Shown: positions 25,629-35,183 of the stretch, in pieces | How the letters are laid out: each line of letters begins with the position of its first letter | Numbering within the stretch: position 1 is the stretch's first letter | Source: Firmicutes bacterium HGW-Firmicutes-1 | GTDB lineage: Bacteria > Bacillota > Clostridia > Lachnospirales > Vallitaleaceae | NCBI GenBank assembly: GCA_002841625.1 | Contig: PHAG01000010.1 | Location: 122,135 to 186,134, forward strand | DNA: 64,000 nucleotides | Direction of reading: 5' to 3' | The notes under the pieces: model-generated | The model's database searches: none | Seen by the model: only the letters and a program-made list of their open reading frames with translations | What the model was told of the DNA's origin: nothing | Translations under genes and position numbers: made by a program

Positions 25629-26654
25629 ATGAATATAAAAGATATTGCAAATGCAACGGGGGTTTCGTCCGCAACAGTATCTCGAGTAATAAACAATTCG
25701 GGTTACGTGAAGGAAGAAACAAAGCAAAAGGTTCTACAAGTAATCAAAGATAATAATTATATACCAAGTGCAATTGCAAGAAGTCTGAGTATTCAAGACA
25801 CATCAAGTATAGGCGTTATCATACCTGATATCGAGAACCCATTTTTCTCAAGTGTAATTAGAGGTATTAGTGATGTCGCAGAAAAAAACAATTATAACAT
25901 TTTGTTTTTTGCAACCAATGAAACTCCAATTACAGAACATGCATTTTTAAAAACTGTACAAAGCCAAAGATTAAAAGGTGTTATTATTACTCCTATTTCT
26001 GAGTTTGATATGGAGACTAGAGATTATCTAATAAGATTAAATAGTACGGGTATTCCAGTAGTATTGGTAGACCGTAATATCAATGATACAAACTTTGATG
26101 GTGTTTTTATTGACAATGTACAAAGTTCATATGAAGGTGTCGAATCCTTAATTCAAGCAGGACATAAAAGAATTGCCATTATCACGGGACCAAGCACTTC
26201 AAAGCCAGGTAAAGAACGTTTGCTAGGATATAAAAATGCTATGAAGGCATATGAATTAGATATACCACTAGAATATATTGCACCGGGTGATTTTAAGGTG
26301 GCAAAGGCGTATAGTAGAACACAAGAGTTACTAGCTTTATCTAATCCGCCTACAGCAATATTTACATCTAATAACTTAACAACCCTAGGCTGCTTAAAGT
26401 ATTTAACAGAAAACAAAATTCAAATAGGCAAGGATTTATCTATTATGGGTTTTGATGATATTGATACATTAAAGATCATAGACTTTAAGTTATCTGTTAT
26501 CGATCGTGATGCGAAACTACAAGGACAAGAAGCAATGAATATCTTGGTACATAGGTTGAAAAATCCCAAGGAATCTGAAGCATCTAAAAGAATAATATTA
26601 CCTCATACTGTTATTTTGAGGGGTTCTGAGAGGATTGATAAAGATAGATTATAA
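25629..26654 (+). CDS. rbsR: LacI-family regulator of the ribose/deoxyribose operon
   Basis: 341 aa. N-terminal HTH with MNIKDIANATGVSSATVSRV, hinge at about 45-58 (IPSAIARSLS), then a periplasmic-binding-protein-like domain (GVIIPDIENPFFSSVIRG, GFDDIDTL). Length is normal. Such regulators release DNA when the sugar binds. Operators of matching sequence lie before this gene and before deoC, so autoregulation and control of the operon are likely. The symbol is by position and similarity to RbsR; a deoxyribose effector is equally possible. Confidence 0.85.
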   Translation: MNIKDIANATGVSSATVSRVINNSGYVKEETKQKVLQVIKDNNYIPSAIARSLSIQDTSSIGVIIPDIENPFFSSVIRGISDVAEKNNYNILFFATNETPITEHAFLKTVQSQRLKGVIITPISEFDMETRDYLIRLNSTGIPVVLVDRNINDTNFDGVFIDNVQSSYEGVESLIQAGHKRIAIITGPSTSKPGKERLLGYKNAMKAYELDIPLEYIAPGDFKVAKAYSRTQELLALSNPPTAIFTSNNLTTLGCLKYLTENKIQIGKDLSIMGFDDIDTLKIIDFKLSVIDRDAKLQGQEAMNILVHRLKNPKESEASKRIILPHTVILRGSERIDKDRL

Positions 26655-26676
26655 TAAGAATTTTTTTGCATCAATG

Positions 26677-26690
26677 TGTAACCGGTTACA
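26677..26690. promoter_or_regulatory. LacI-type operator upstream of deoC-rbs operon
   Basis: TGTAACCGGTTACA, a perfect 14-bp palindrome 23 bp after the regulator stop and 110 bp before deoC. Matches the site at 25574-25587. Confidence 0.85.
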
Positions 26691-26799
26691 CCGATAACCG
26701 ATACCATGTAAATCGAAGAAAAAGCACCTAGTTAATGATTCTTTCTATGGATTCATTCCAATTAAGATTCTAATATATGAAAGCTTGGAGGAGAAAATT

Positions 26800-27447
26800 A
26801 TGAATATTGCTAGTATGATAGACCACACAGTATTAAAGGCAGATGCAACAGTAGAAACAGTTACTCGTTTGTGTGAAGAAGCTAAAGAATATGGGTTTGC
26901 TTCTGTATGTGTTAATTCTTGCCACGTAAAGTTAGTATCGAAACTTTTATCAGGTAGTATTTCAAAAACCTGTTGTGTAGTAGGCTTTCCCTTAGGTGCA
27001 ATGTTATCTACAGCCAAAGCATTTGAAACGGCAGAAGCCATAAGGCTAGGTGCAGAAGAAATTGATACTGTAATCAATATCGGTGCAGTAAAAGATGGAG
27101 ACTATGAGCTTGTATATGAAGACATCAAAGCTGTAGTAGTTGCAGCCGATAAAAAGGCAATCGTTAAAGTAATCATCGAAACTTGTCTATTAACAGATGA
27201 AGAAAAAGTAAAAGTATGCGAATTATGTGTTAAAGCAGGAGCAGATTTTGTAAAAACATCAACTGGATTTAGTGCTGGAGGCGCAACAGCAGCAGACGTA
27301 GCTTTAATGAAAAAGACGGTAGAGGGTAAAGCCTTGGTGAAAGCAAGTGGTGGTGTTAGAACTGTAGAAGATATGAAGGCTGTAATAGCAGCCGGAGCAG
27401 ATAGAATTGGAACAAGTAACGGCATAGGTCTTGTTACTGGCAAGTAA
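26800..27447 (+). CDS. deoC: Deoxyribose-phosphate aldolase
   Basis: 215 aa from ATG 26800, 7 bases after GGAGGA. It splits 2-deoxyribose 5-phosphate into glyceraldehyde 3-phosphate and acetaldehyde. Schiff-base Lys152 lies in [10 protein letters not shown], Asp89 in [10 protein letters not shown], Lys181 in [10 protein letters not shown]. Length is normal. It is the first gene of the operon, which is unusual for a pure ribose system and points to deoxyribose or nucleoside breakdown. Confidence 0.95.
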   Translation: MNIASMIDHTVLKADATVETVTRLCEEAKEYGFASVCVNSCHVKLVSKLLSGSISKTCCVVGFPLGAMLSTAKAFETAEAIRLGAEEIDTVINIGAVKDGDYELVYEDIKAVVVAADKKAIVKVIIETCLLTDEEKVKVCELCVKAGADFVKTSTGFSAGGATAADVALMKKTVEGKALVKASGGVRTVEDMKAVIAAGADRIGTSNGIGLVTGK

Positions 27448-27489
27448 GATTAAGATAAAATATATAGTAGATTGAATATGGAGGAAAAT

Positions 27490-28413
27490 ATGGTTAAAAA
27501 AATAACTGTTTTTGGAAGCTTTGTAGTTGACTTAATGGCAAGAACACCACATTTACCAGTACCGGGTGAAACGGTAAAGGGTAGTATGTTTAAAATGGGT
27601 CCTGGGGGTAAGGGTTTTAATCAAGGAGTTGCAGCGCATAAGGCTGGGGCGCACGTAACAATGATTACTAAGTTAGGAAAAGATACTTTTGCAAATGTTG
27701 CATTAGATGCAATGAAAGAATTAAATATGGATACAAGTAAGGTATTTATAACTGAAAAAACAGAAACAGGATCAGCCTTAATTTTAGTAGATGAAAACAC
27801 CAGTCAAAATGAAATCGTAGTAGTTTTAGGTGCTTGTAATACCATAAGTGACGAAGAGGTAGAATCTATTTCGGATATAGTAAAAGCATCAGAATACTTA
27901 TTGACACAATTAGAAACGAACACTTCTGCAATAGATAAGATAATAGATATAGCCTATCAAAACGGGGTAAAGGTAATATTAAATACAGCACCGATACAAC
28001 CAATAAGCGATGATATTTTAGGCAAAGTTGATTTGATTACACCAAATGAAGTAGAGGCGGAAATTTTAACAGGAATATGTATCGATAACGAAGAAAACGC
28101 TAAGAAAGCGGCAGAGTGGTTTTTTTCTAAAGGCGTAAAAAATGTGTTGATTACATTAGGAGGAAGAGGCGTTTTTATTGCTACGGATGAAAAACAAGCA
28201 ATTATTCCGGCTTATAAAGTAGATGCAATTGATACGACTGGCGCGGGAGATGCTTTCAACGGTGGATTGGTTGCTGCATTGGCTGAAGGAAAAGATTTAT
28301 GGCAAGCAGCGAGTTTTGCAAATGCACTTGCTGCAATAGCGGTTCAAAGACTAGGCACAACGCCAGCGATGCCAACAAGAGAGGAAATTGATGAGTTTAT
28401 TGCTACACACTAG
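27490..28413 (+). CDS. PfkB-family ribokinase / deoxyribokinase
   Basis: 307 aa from ATG 27490 after GGAGGA. PfkB signatures are present: GPGGKGFNQGVAA near 43 and DTTGAGDAFNGG near 251 with the catalytic Asp. The N-terminal sugar-binding strand is GSFVVDLMAR; E. coli RbsK has GSINAD, while deoxyribokinases have a hydrophobic residue where RbsK has Asn. With deoC in the same operon, phosphorylation of 2-deoxyribose is a reasonable alternative to ribose. Substrate cannot be fixed by sequence reading. Confidence 0.85.
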   Translation: MVKKITVFGSFVVDLMARTPHLPVPGETVKGSMFKMGPGGKGFNQGVAAHKAGAHVTMITKLGKDTFANVALDAMKELNMDTSKVFITEKTETGSALILVDENTSQNEIVVVLGACNTISDEEVESISDIVKASEYLLTQLETNTSAIDKIIDIAYQNGVKVILNTAPIQPISDDILGKVDLITPNEVEAEILTGICIDNEENAKKAAEWFFSKGVKNVLITLGGRGVFIATDEKQAIIPAYKVDAIDTTGAGDAFNGGLVAALAEGKDLWQAASFANALAAIAVQRLGTTPAMPTREEIDEFIATH

Positions 28414-28442
28414 AATACATAAGAGATCAGGAGGAATGAGAT

Positions 28443-28841
28443 ATGCTTAAGACAGGAATTCTCCATCCACAATTGGCAAGAATTATGGCAGAGATTAGAC
28501 ATATGGATACATTAGTTATTGCAGATGCGGGGTTACCAATCCCAAATGGAGTTGAAAGAGTAGATTTAGGATGGAAAGAAGGCAATCCAGCGTATTTAGA
28601 TGTTTTAGAAGAAATATTGAAGTATATGGTTGTAGAAAAGGCTACCTTTGCTACTGAGGCAAAAACGGTAAGCCCAACCTTCCATAAGAAAGCTTTAGAC
28701 TTATTGCCAGAAGGTTTACCCGTTGATTATATAACTCATATTGAACTAAAAGAACAAAGTAAAAATTCAAAAGTGATTATTTTGACTGGTGAATTCACAC
28801 CATATACGAATGTAATTTTAGTTGCAGGATGTGCATATTAA
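28443..28841 (+). CDS. rbsD: D-ribose pyranase
   Basis: 132 aa, normal length. It interconverts pyranose and furanose forms of ribose before phosphorylation. Family features: start MLKTGILHPQLARIMAEIRH with the conserved His, IADAGLPIP near 27, and the end TGEFTPYTNVILVAGCAY. Ribosome site AGGAGG lies 7 bases before ATG. Cytoplasmic ring-shaped enzyme; its presence argues that ribose (or a similar pentose) is handled. Confidence 0.95.
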   Translation: MLKTGILHPQLARIMAEIRHMDTLVIADAGLPIPNGVERVDLGWKEGNPAYLDVLEEILKYMVVEKATFATEAKTVSPTFHKKALDLLPEGLPVDYITHIELKEQSKNSKVIILTGEFTPYTNVILVAGCAY

Positions 28842-28862
28842 TTCTAATTAGGGGTGAAGAAA

Positions 28863-30368
28863 ATGCAGGATAAAGAACTTATACTTAAATTAGATTCCAT
28901 TGTAAAAGTGTTCCCTGGGGTAAAAGCATTAGATGGTGTTCATTTAGATGTAAGACCAGGTGAAGTTCATGCTTTGTGTGGAGAAAATGGTGCTGGAAAG
29001 TCAACTTTAATGAAGATTATTTCAGGTTCCCAACCTTACTCATCAGGTAAAATGTTTATGGAAGGCGAAGAGGTTGTATTCCACTCAACAAAAGATGCGG
29101 AGCTCAGGGGAATTTCAATGATTTATCAAGAATTCAATATGGTAAGAGATTTATCAGTTGCTGAGAATATGTATTTAGGAAGATTACCAACTAACAGAAC
29201 AGGTAAGGTGGATTGGAAGAAATTATATCAGAATTCCCAAGAAGTATTAGATAAGTTAGGGCTCAAGTTTAGTTGCAAAACAAAAGTTAGAAGTCTATCT
29301 GTTGCTGAATCACAAATGACAGAGATTGCAAAATGCCTAACTATTGGAGCTAAAGTTATCATAATGGATGAACCAACAGCTGCTTTAACGGATGAAGAAA
29401 TAAAAGTATTATTTGAGATAATTGATGATTTGAAAAAGAAAAATATTGCGATCTTATATATTTCTCACCGTATGGATGAAATCTTCAAGATTTCAGATAG
29501 ACTTACTGTTTTCAGAGATGGTAAATATATTGCCACTAAGAATATAGAGGATACGGATTATGATGATGTCGTATCAATGATGGTGGGACGAAGTGTTACG
29601 AATCTTTATCCAGAACGTAATTATGAACCCCAGGAAGTTATTTTCGAATTGCAAAACATAAACAGCAAGGGTATCCATAATGTAAATTTGAAGCTTTATA
29701 AGGGTGAAATCTTAGGAATTGCAGGATTATTAGGTTCAGGAACGATTGAGTTATCAAAGGTAATATATGGAGCCCTACCATTAATTAGCGGAAGCATTTT
29801 AATTGGTGGAGAAAAAAAGGATTGTTCTACACCTATTAAAGCGTTAGCGGCAGGAATTGGATTTATATCTGATGATAGAAAGCAAGAAGGCTTGGTTCTT
29901 ATCAGGAGCATCAAAGAAAATATTTCAATGAGTTCATTAAAGAAGCTAACAAAAGGAATTCAATTAGATAAAAAGCTAGAGTTGCAATGTGTTAATGAAC
30001 ATGTGAAGCAGTTAAACATTAAAGTTAGTAATGTGCAACAAAATGCAGGAAATCTAAGTGGGGGTAATCAGCAAAAGGTGGTATTTGCCAAAATGCTGGA
30101 AGCAAATCCTACCATATGTATCTTAGATGAGCCAACTAGAGGGGTTGATGTTGGTGCTAAAGCGGAAATATACGCTATTATGGATCAATTAACGAAAAAA
30201 GGAAAAAGTATAATACTAATATCGTCCGACTTACCAGAACTCATTGGCATGAGTGATAGAGTTCTTATTATGAGAGAAGGGGAAATAATAATGAAGGTTT
30301 TGAAATCTGAGGCAAATCAAGAGATTATATTAGCCCATGCTTCTGGAGGTGTTAGCTTAAATGAATAA
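28863..30368 (+). CDS. rbsA: Ribose-type ABC transporter ATP-binding protein (two ATPase domains)
   Basis: 501 aa from ATG 28863 after GGGGTG. Two fused ABC domains: the first with Walker A GENGAGKST, signature-like LSVAESQMTEIAK and IIMDEPTAAL; the second with a degenerate Walker A (GLLGSGTIELSK) but intact LSGGNQQKVVFAK and ILDEPTRGVD. This asymmetry is normal for the RbsA/MglA family. It powers pentose import with RbsC and RbsB. It shares ATGAATAA with the start of rbsC. Confidence 0.95.
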   Translation: MQDKELILKLDSIVKVFPGVKALDGVHLDVRPGEVHALCGENGAGKSTLMKIISGSQPYSSGKMFMEGEEVVFHSTKDAELRGISMIYQEFNMVRDLSVAENMYLGRLPTNRTGKVDWKKLYQNSQEVLDKLGLKFSCKTKVRSLSVAESQMTEIAKCLTIGAKVIIMDEPTAALTDEEIKVLFEIIDDLKKKNIAILYISHRMDEIFKISDRLTVFRDGKYIATKNIEDTDYDDVVSMMVGRSVTNLYPERNYEPQEVIFELQNINSKGIHNVNLKLYKGEILGIAGLLGSGTIELSKVIYGALPLISGSILIGGEKKDCSTPIKALAAGIGFISDDRKQEGLVLIRSIKENISMSSLKKLTKGIQLDKKLELQCVNEHVKQLNIKVSNVQQNAGNLSGGNQQKVVFAKMLEANPTICILDEPTRGVDVGAKAEIYAIMDQLTKKGKSIILISSDLPELIGMSDRVLIMREGEIIMKVLKSEANQEIILAHASGGVSLNE

Positions 30369-31326
30369 CAATATAAAGAAAAAATTGATATTTCAGGTGA
30401 ACGTATTTAGATCAGTTTTAATCCTATTAACGATTTGTGTATTTGCGGCATTTTTATCGCCAGATTTTTTAAGCTCATCAAACTTATTTAATGTTTTTAA
30501 ACAAATTGCAGTTGCAGGCATAGTTGGCTGTGGTATGACCTTTGTTATTCTTACTGGGGGTATTGACTTGTCGGTTGGTTCTATAGTAGGACTAGCGGGT
30601 GTACTCTCAGCAGGGGTATTAGCTACAACAGGTAACCCAATCTTAGCAGTTTTAACAGCACTTGGAATTGGTTTGCTTTGCGGAGGAATTAATGGGCTTT
30701 TTGTAGCACACTTTGAAATTCCACCCTTTATTGCAACCTTAGGTATGATGACCTTGTTAAGAGGCTGTGTATTAGTCTATACAAAAGGATCCCCAATTCC
30801 AGTTAAAATAGATTCTTATAAGTTCATTGGAAAGGGCAGCTTATTAGGAATTCCTGTTCCAATCATTATTCTGATTTTATTATTTGTTTTAGCACATTAC
30901 ATATTAACACAAACTGCCTTTGGACGAAGTGTATATGCTTTTGGCGGGAATAAAGAAGCGGCTCGTCTATCTGGTATTGCAATTAAGAAAACAGAATGGA
31001 TGGTATATGTTATTAATGGGTTATTATGTGGAGTAGCAGCGATTGTATTAACTGCAAGACTTGGTTCTGCACAATCAACGAGCGGTGGAGGCATTGAAAT
31101 GGATGCCATTGCAGCTGTAATTTTAGGCGGGACAAGCCTAAGTGGTGGTACAGGCTTCGTTCTTCCAACAGTTGTAGGTGCTATGATTATGGGAATTATC
31201 GACAATATTTTAACGTTGATGAATGTGAATCCACATGCAACTAATATCGTAAAAGGTGCAGTAATCCTCATTGCAGTATTGGTTGACAAAAAAGTAAAAG
31301 ATTTATCTGCAAAAGCAGAACAATAA
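30361..31326 (+). CDS. rbsC: Ribose-type ABC transporter permease
   Basis: 321 aa with eight to ten membrane helices and the family motif GMTFVILTGGIDLSVGSIVGL near 60 and AVILGGTSLSGGTG near 255. It forms the membrane channel with RbsA. The start lies inside the last codons of rbsA, so translation is coupled. Confidence 0.95.
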   Translation: MNNNIKKKLIFQVNVFRSVLILLTICVFAAFLSPDFLSSSNLFNVFKQIAVAGIVGCGMTFVILTGGIDLSVGSIVGLAGVLSAGVLATTGNPILAVLTALGIGLLCGGINGLFVAHFEIPPFIATLGMMTLLRGCVLVYTKGSPIPVKIDSYKFIGKGSLLGIPVPIIILILLFVLAHYILTQTAFGRSVYAFGGNKEAARLSGIAIKKTEWMVYVINGLLCGVAAIVLTARLGSAQSTSGGGIEMDAIAAVILGGTSLSGGTGFVLPTVVGAMIMGIIDNILTLMNVNPHATNIVKGAVILIAVLVDKKVKDLSAKAEQ

Positions 31327-31364
31327 ATCTCAATATGAGAAAATTAAAAAGGAAGGTATCTATT

Positions 31365-32357
31365 ATGAAAAAAATGAAATTAATCGCAACTTTATTAACA
31401 ATGACTTTTGTGGCATCAGTATTTTTTACTGGCTGTGGTACTAAAACTGAGACAGCAGCTCCAGAAGGAACAGAAACATCAACAGATACAGCAGGAGATA
31501 CAAAAGATGGATATGTAATTGGTCTATCAATGAATACACAAACAAATCCATTCTTTGTAGATGTAAAAGATGGAGTACAAAAGGCTGCAGATGAGCATGG
31601 AATCGAACTTTTTATTACAGATGCTCAAGATGATCCGGCAATACAAATGAAGGATATTGAAAATTTAATCACTAAGAACCCTGATGCTATTATCATTGAT
31701 ACTTGTGATTCAGATGCTATTGTTGCAGCAGTAGAAGCTTGTAATGACGCGGGAATCCCAGTATTTACAATGGATCGCCAAGCAAATGGAGGAGTTGTTA
31801 TTGCTCATATTGGTTACGATGCAATTAAATCTGGTAAAATTGCTGGACAATATCTTGTTGATTCCTTAAAAGGAAAAGGTAAGATTGTAGAATTACAAGG
31901 TATCATGGGTACGAATGTTGCTCAAAATAGATCTGCTGGTTTTAATGAAATTATTTCAGCTAACGCAGGGATGGAAATAGTAGCAACTCAAGTAGCAGAT
32001 TTTGATAGAGCAAAAGCGATGAGTGTAATGGAAAATATTTTGCAAGCAAATAAAGAAATTGATGGTCTTTATGCAGCAAATGATGAAATGCTATTAGGTG
32101 CATTAGAAGCGATCGAAGCAGCAGGTAGATTAGACGAAATTACGATGATAGGCTGTGATGCTATCGATGATACACTTGAAGTAATCAAATCTGGTAAGGT
32201 TGAAGCAACAATCGCTGAACCACCATTCTTCTTAGGAAAAGCAATCTTAAATACTGCATTTGATTATCTTGAAGGTAAAACAGTAGAAGCTACAATTGTT
32301 CTTGATAACAGCCTTGTTACGAAAGATAATGTAGATACATTAGTTACTAAAGAATAA
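31365..32357 (+). CDS. rbsB: Ribose-type ABC substrate-binding lipoprotein
   Basis: 330 aa from ATG 31365; AAGGAAGG lies about 10 bases upstream, and the earlier ATG at 31335 precedes it. Lipobox TGCG with Cys near 23, then a Thr/Glu/Ala linker. The periplasmic-binding-protein type 1 fold follows (IGLSMNTQTNPFFVDVKDG, IDTCDSDAIVAAVEAC, TMDRQANGG, GTNVAQNRSAGF, AANDEMLLGALEA). It captures the sugar outside the cell. A strong terminator ends the operon 47 bp later. Confidence 0.95.
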   Translation: MKKMKLIATLLTMTFVASVFFTGCGTKTETAAPEGTETSTDTAGDTKDGYVIGLSMNTQTNPFFVDVKDGVQKAADEHGIELFITDAQDDPAIQMKDIENLITKNPDAIIIDTCDSDAIVAAVEACNDAGIPVFTMDRQANGGVVIAHIGYDAIKSGKIAGQYLVDSLKGKGKIVELQGIMGTNVAQNRSAGFNEIISANAGMEIVATQVADFDRAKAMSVMENILQANKEIDGLYAANDEMLLGALEAIEAAGRLDEITMIGCDAIDDTLEVIKSGKVEATIAEPPFFLGKAILNTAFDYLEGKTVEATIVLDNSLVTKDNVDTLVTKE

Positions 32358-32403
32358 TTCATTTATACCTTTAACATTTCTTGAAACCCTCCCAATATAC
32401 GTT

Positions 32404-32435
32404 CAGCGGGCCCTTGAGGCCCGCTGATTTTTTTT
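32404..32435 (+). terminator. Terminator of deoC-rbs operon
   Basis: CAGCGGGCC (32404-32412), loop CTTGA, GGCCCGCTG (32418-32426), then A and eight T. Confidence 0.95.
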
Positions 32436-32480
32436 GTTAATTATAAGTTTTGAATAAGCTTAACAGTCATTCTTCTTGTC

Positions 32481-33806
32481 TTAGGCTTTCCTAGTCATTT
32501 TCCAAGTAACAAACATCAGGATAACGCCAAAAGGAATCAGCATTAAGCTAACGGGGTTCATAGAAGCGATGCCTACCATCCATGCTCTAAAGAAATTACC
32601 ACCATCTAAGAAGCTAGTAAAAGTGCCTGTATATTCAGCCATTTGATAACCTGAATCAGCAGCCATTTTTGTATAAAAGGAAGCAAAACCTGATGCAACA
32701 TAAAGGCTAGCAATGATTACTGGAATACCAAGTATAAAAGAACGGATAATATTCCCGTTTGTAGCCAGGCAAATAAAGGCAAGAGGTACCATCAAGGCGG
32801 TTAAATCTCCAAGAGGAATAAAGTTAATACCAGGAAGTAAAAAGGCGAGAAGTAATGCAACTGGAATGAGTAATAGAGCGGTAACTACTATGGAGGGTGA
32901 ACCGAAAAGCACAGCCACATCAAGTCCCATATAGGTTTCTCCCATAGAGGGAAAGGTTTTTCGAATAAAGATTTTCATTCCCTCAGAAACAGGTATTAAA
33001 GCGCCGCCCAATATTCCGCACATAATAGGCAATATGTAAATTACTGCAGCAAAATTAATTGCAATTTCTGTTATACTTCTTAAATTATAACCAGCACCAA
33101 TAGATAAGCCTGCTCCCAAAATCAAACCAAGTAGCATCGGTTCACCAAAGAAGCCAAGTTTTTTCTTAAGGACGTCAGGGTTAGCATTTATGTTATTAAA
33201 CCGTGGAATCTGATTCATAAGCTTATTTCCAATGAGTGCAAATGGAAAGTATGCTGCTCCAGCCAAATGAGGAATACAAATACCTTCCATATCCATCATA
33301 TCGTTTACCATTGGAGCACTCCATTCTGATAGCTTCAGGAGTATGATAAAGATGATTATAGACATGAAAATTGTGATTACAGGGTTATGAGTTACCTGAA
33401 AAACCATAGCGCCTGCTAAGATAACGTGCCAATAATTCCAAATATCAATATTTACTGTTTTGGTAAGCTTTAGTACCAACAGTAAGACATTCGTCACCAT
33501 AAAAATGACAAGTAGTGCAGGTGCTAATGGGAAGGCCCAAGCTATTGCTGCAAGAGGCGGCCAGCCTGCATCAAGTACATTGTAATGAAGTCCAGTACGT
33601 TCTATGAGAGCTTGAACTACAGGACTAATCACCATAACAAAGTAATCAAAGGTCATAAAAATTCCAACAAATCCAATACCTATAGTAAGAGCAGATTTTA
33701 TCGCTACGGAAAGCTTGATCCTAAAAACCATTGATAAAATAAAAATGATAACTGGCAGTACAACATAAGATTTAAAACTTAGAAAATATAAAACAGCTTC
33801 TTTCAT
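32481..33806 (-). CDS. PTS galactitol-type EIIC, orphan
   Basis: 441 aa with about ten to twelve membrane helices. The region VVISPVVQALIERTGLHYNVLDAGWPPLAAIAWAFP type (residues about 57-92) and IPHLAGAAYFPFALIGNK (about 183-200) match EIIC of the galactitol (GatC) family. EIIC moves the sugar while EIIA and EIIB pass the phosphate. No EIIA or EIIB gene is in the window, so partners must lie elsewhere or it works as a phosphate-independent transporter. It follows the minus-strand lacI gene by 111 bp and may be co-transcribed. Confidence 0.85.
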   Translation of the reverse strand: MKEAVLYFLSFKSYVVLPVIIFILSMVFRIKLSVAIKSALTIGIGFVGIFMTFDYFVMVISPVVQALIERTGLHYNVLDAGWPPLAAIAWAFPLAPALLVIFMVTNVLLLVLKLTKTVNIDIWNYWHVILAGAMVFQVTHNPVITIFMSIIIFIILLKLSEWSAPMVNDMMDMEGICIPHLAGAAYFPFALIGNKLMNQIPRFNNINANPDVLKKKLGFFGEPMLLGLILGAGLSIGAGYNLRSITEIAINFAAVIYILPIMCGILGGALIPVSEGMKIFIRKTFPSMGETYMGLDVAVLFGSPSIVVTALLLIPVALLLAFLLPGINFIPLGDLTALMVPLAFICLATNGNIIRSFILGIPVIIASLYVASGFASFYTKMAADSGYQMAEYTGTFTSFLDGGNFFRAWMVGIASMNPVSLMLIPFGVILMFVTWKMTRKA

Positions 33807-33917
33807 GAAAATTCTCCTAAAATAGTAGTCATTTATTCAGCCTTATCTTATTCATTTGATAAAGGAATATACTGTAGATGAGTATTGTTTTATAGCTCGA
33901 TTACGTAGATTAAAACA

Positions 33918-34946
33918 TCATTCTTTAGAGCTTAAGTCTTTAACACTCTTTCGTATTTTAAGCTCATAGTTTGCGATAAACTTCTTAATACCAGAATCTT
34001 CTTTCTCAAGTATCTGAAGCAAAAGTGTAGCAGCTTGCCGTCCTGCTGCGTTGTTATCAGAATGAATGGTCGTTAAAGGCGGATTAAGATATGCTGCGAC
34101 ATCCACATCATCAAAACCTACAATGGAGATATCATCTGGTATCCTATACCCAATTTCTGATAGATAATGCATTGCTCCTAACGCCATAAAGTCAGTAGAG
34201 GCAAATACCGCGCTTGGTTTAACTACAGACTGTTCAATTATGGTTTTCATGCCAGTATATCCACTCTCTATTGAAAAATCCCCTTCAGAAACATAAGCAG
34301 GATTGATCTGAAGATTATTTAATCGCATAGCTGTTTCAAAACCTTTGCGTCTTTCTTTTCCGGCAGCCGCATCATATTCCGGCAATCCAATATAACCAAT
34401 TTCTTTATGCCCCATTTGAATCAAATATTCCGTAATATGCTTGGCTGCATGATAATTATCATGTAGAACACAAGGAAAATCTAAGAACTCATTTTCTTGA
34501 CCTATCATTACAATGGGAATGGGGTATTTCTTTAAAAGATAATAATGTTCCTCTGTAAAGTTTACAGCAAAATATAAAATACCATCTACTCGCTTTTCTT
34601 GAAAGACCTTAAAATAATCTAATTCTTCTTTAGAATCAAATCTACTGTTGGCCAACATAATGCTGTATCCTTTACACTTTAGTATGTCTGTAATGGCATT
34701 AATCGTACTACCCAGGGAGTTGATATCCAATACTGCCACGGATATAATAACCCCAATGGTATTCGTTTTATGGTTTTGTAATTCTTTAGCCAAAGAGTTA
34801 GGGCGGTATCCTGTTTCATTAATAATATCTTCAACCCTCTTCTTAACGGCTTCGCTTACCGGGGTTGTATTATTTATTACTCTAGATACTGTAGCAATGG
34901 AAACGCCGGCTCTTCGTGCTACTTCTTTGATGTTCAATATTCTCAC
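33918..34946 (-). CDS. LacI-family regulator, probably of the sucrose operon
   Basis: 342 aa from GTG 34946, or 339 from TTG 34937, which gives the classical start NIKEVARRAGVSIATVSRV; the ribosome site is weak either way. Hinge at about 50-60 and a sugar-binding domain follow (GVIISVAVLDINSLG, YIGLPEYDAAAGKERRKGF, VGFDDVDVAAYLNPPLT). It is divergent from the sucrose ABC operon, and a LacI-like palindrome lies at 35109. It may also drive the EIIC gene downstream. Confidence 0.85.
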   Translation of the reverse strand: MRILNIKEVARRAGVSIATVSRVINNTTPVSEAVKKRVEDIINETGYRPNSLAKELQNHKTNTIGVIISVAVLDINSLGSTINAITDILKCKGYSIMLANSRFDSKEELDYFKVFQEKRVDGILYFAVNFTEEHYYLLKKYPIPIVMIGQENEFLDFPCVLHDNYHAAKHITEYLIQMGHKEIGYIGLPEYDAAAGKERRKGFETAMRLNNLQINPAYVSEGDFSIESGYTGMKTIIEQSVVKPSAVFASTDFMALGAMHYLSEIGYRIPDDISIVGFDDVDVAAYLNPPLTTIHSDNNAAGRQAATLLLQILEKEDSGIKKFIANYELKIRKSVKDLSSKE

Positions 34947-35072
34947 TTCTTTCTATGTAAATTTTCATAATCAATTACCTATAATCATACATAAAACGCA
35001 TCTTAAAGTCAATATAATTAAGGTTAAGCAATTTGCTATAGTAACAATGTCATAAATAATTTCAATTTTGTC

Positions 35073-35101
35073 TTGACAATCTATTCAAATAGTACTATGA
35101 T
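35073..35101 (+). promoter_or_regulatory. Promoter of sucrose operon
   Basis: TTGACA (35073-35078), 17-bp spacer, TATGAT (35096-35101), a strong sigma-A match. Confidence 0.8.
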
Positions 35102-35108
35102 TTGTCTA

Positions 35109-35122
35109 TGAAAAGCTTTACA
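35109..35122. promoter_or_regulatory. Candidate LacI-type operator of sucrose operon
   Basis: TGAAAAGCTTTACA, a near-palindrome centred on AAAGCTTT at the expected transcription start, well placed for repression. Confidence 0.6.
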
Positions 35123-35183
35123 TGGTTTTAGTGACTAGCTTTATCAATGAAAATGAAGCAAACATATCGATGGAGGGAATGAA

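Noticed and set aside
27102-27443. Long open frame on the minus strand inside deoC
   Set aside because: Antisense shadow of a well-conserved gene; no ribosome site.
30897-31289. 130-codon minus-strand frame inside rbsC
   Set aside because: Shadow of the permease gene; composition reflects the complement of hydrophobic codons.
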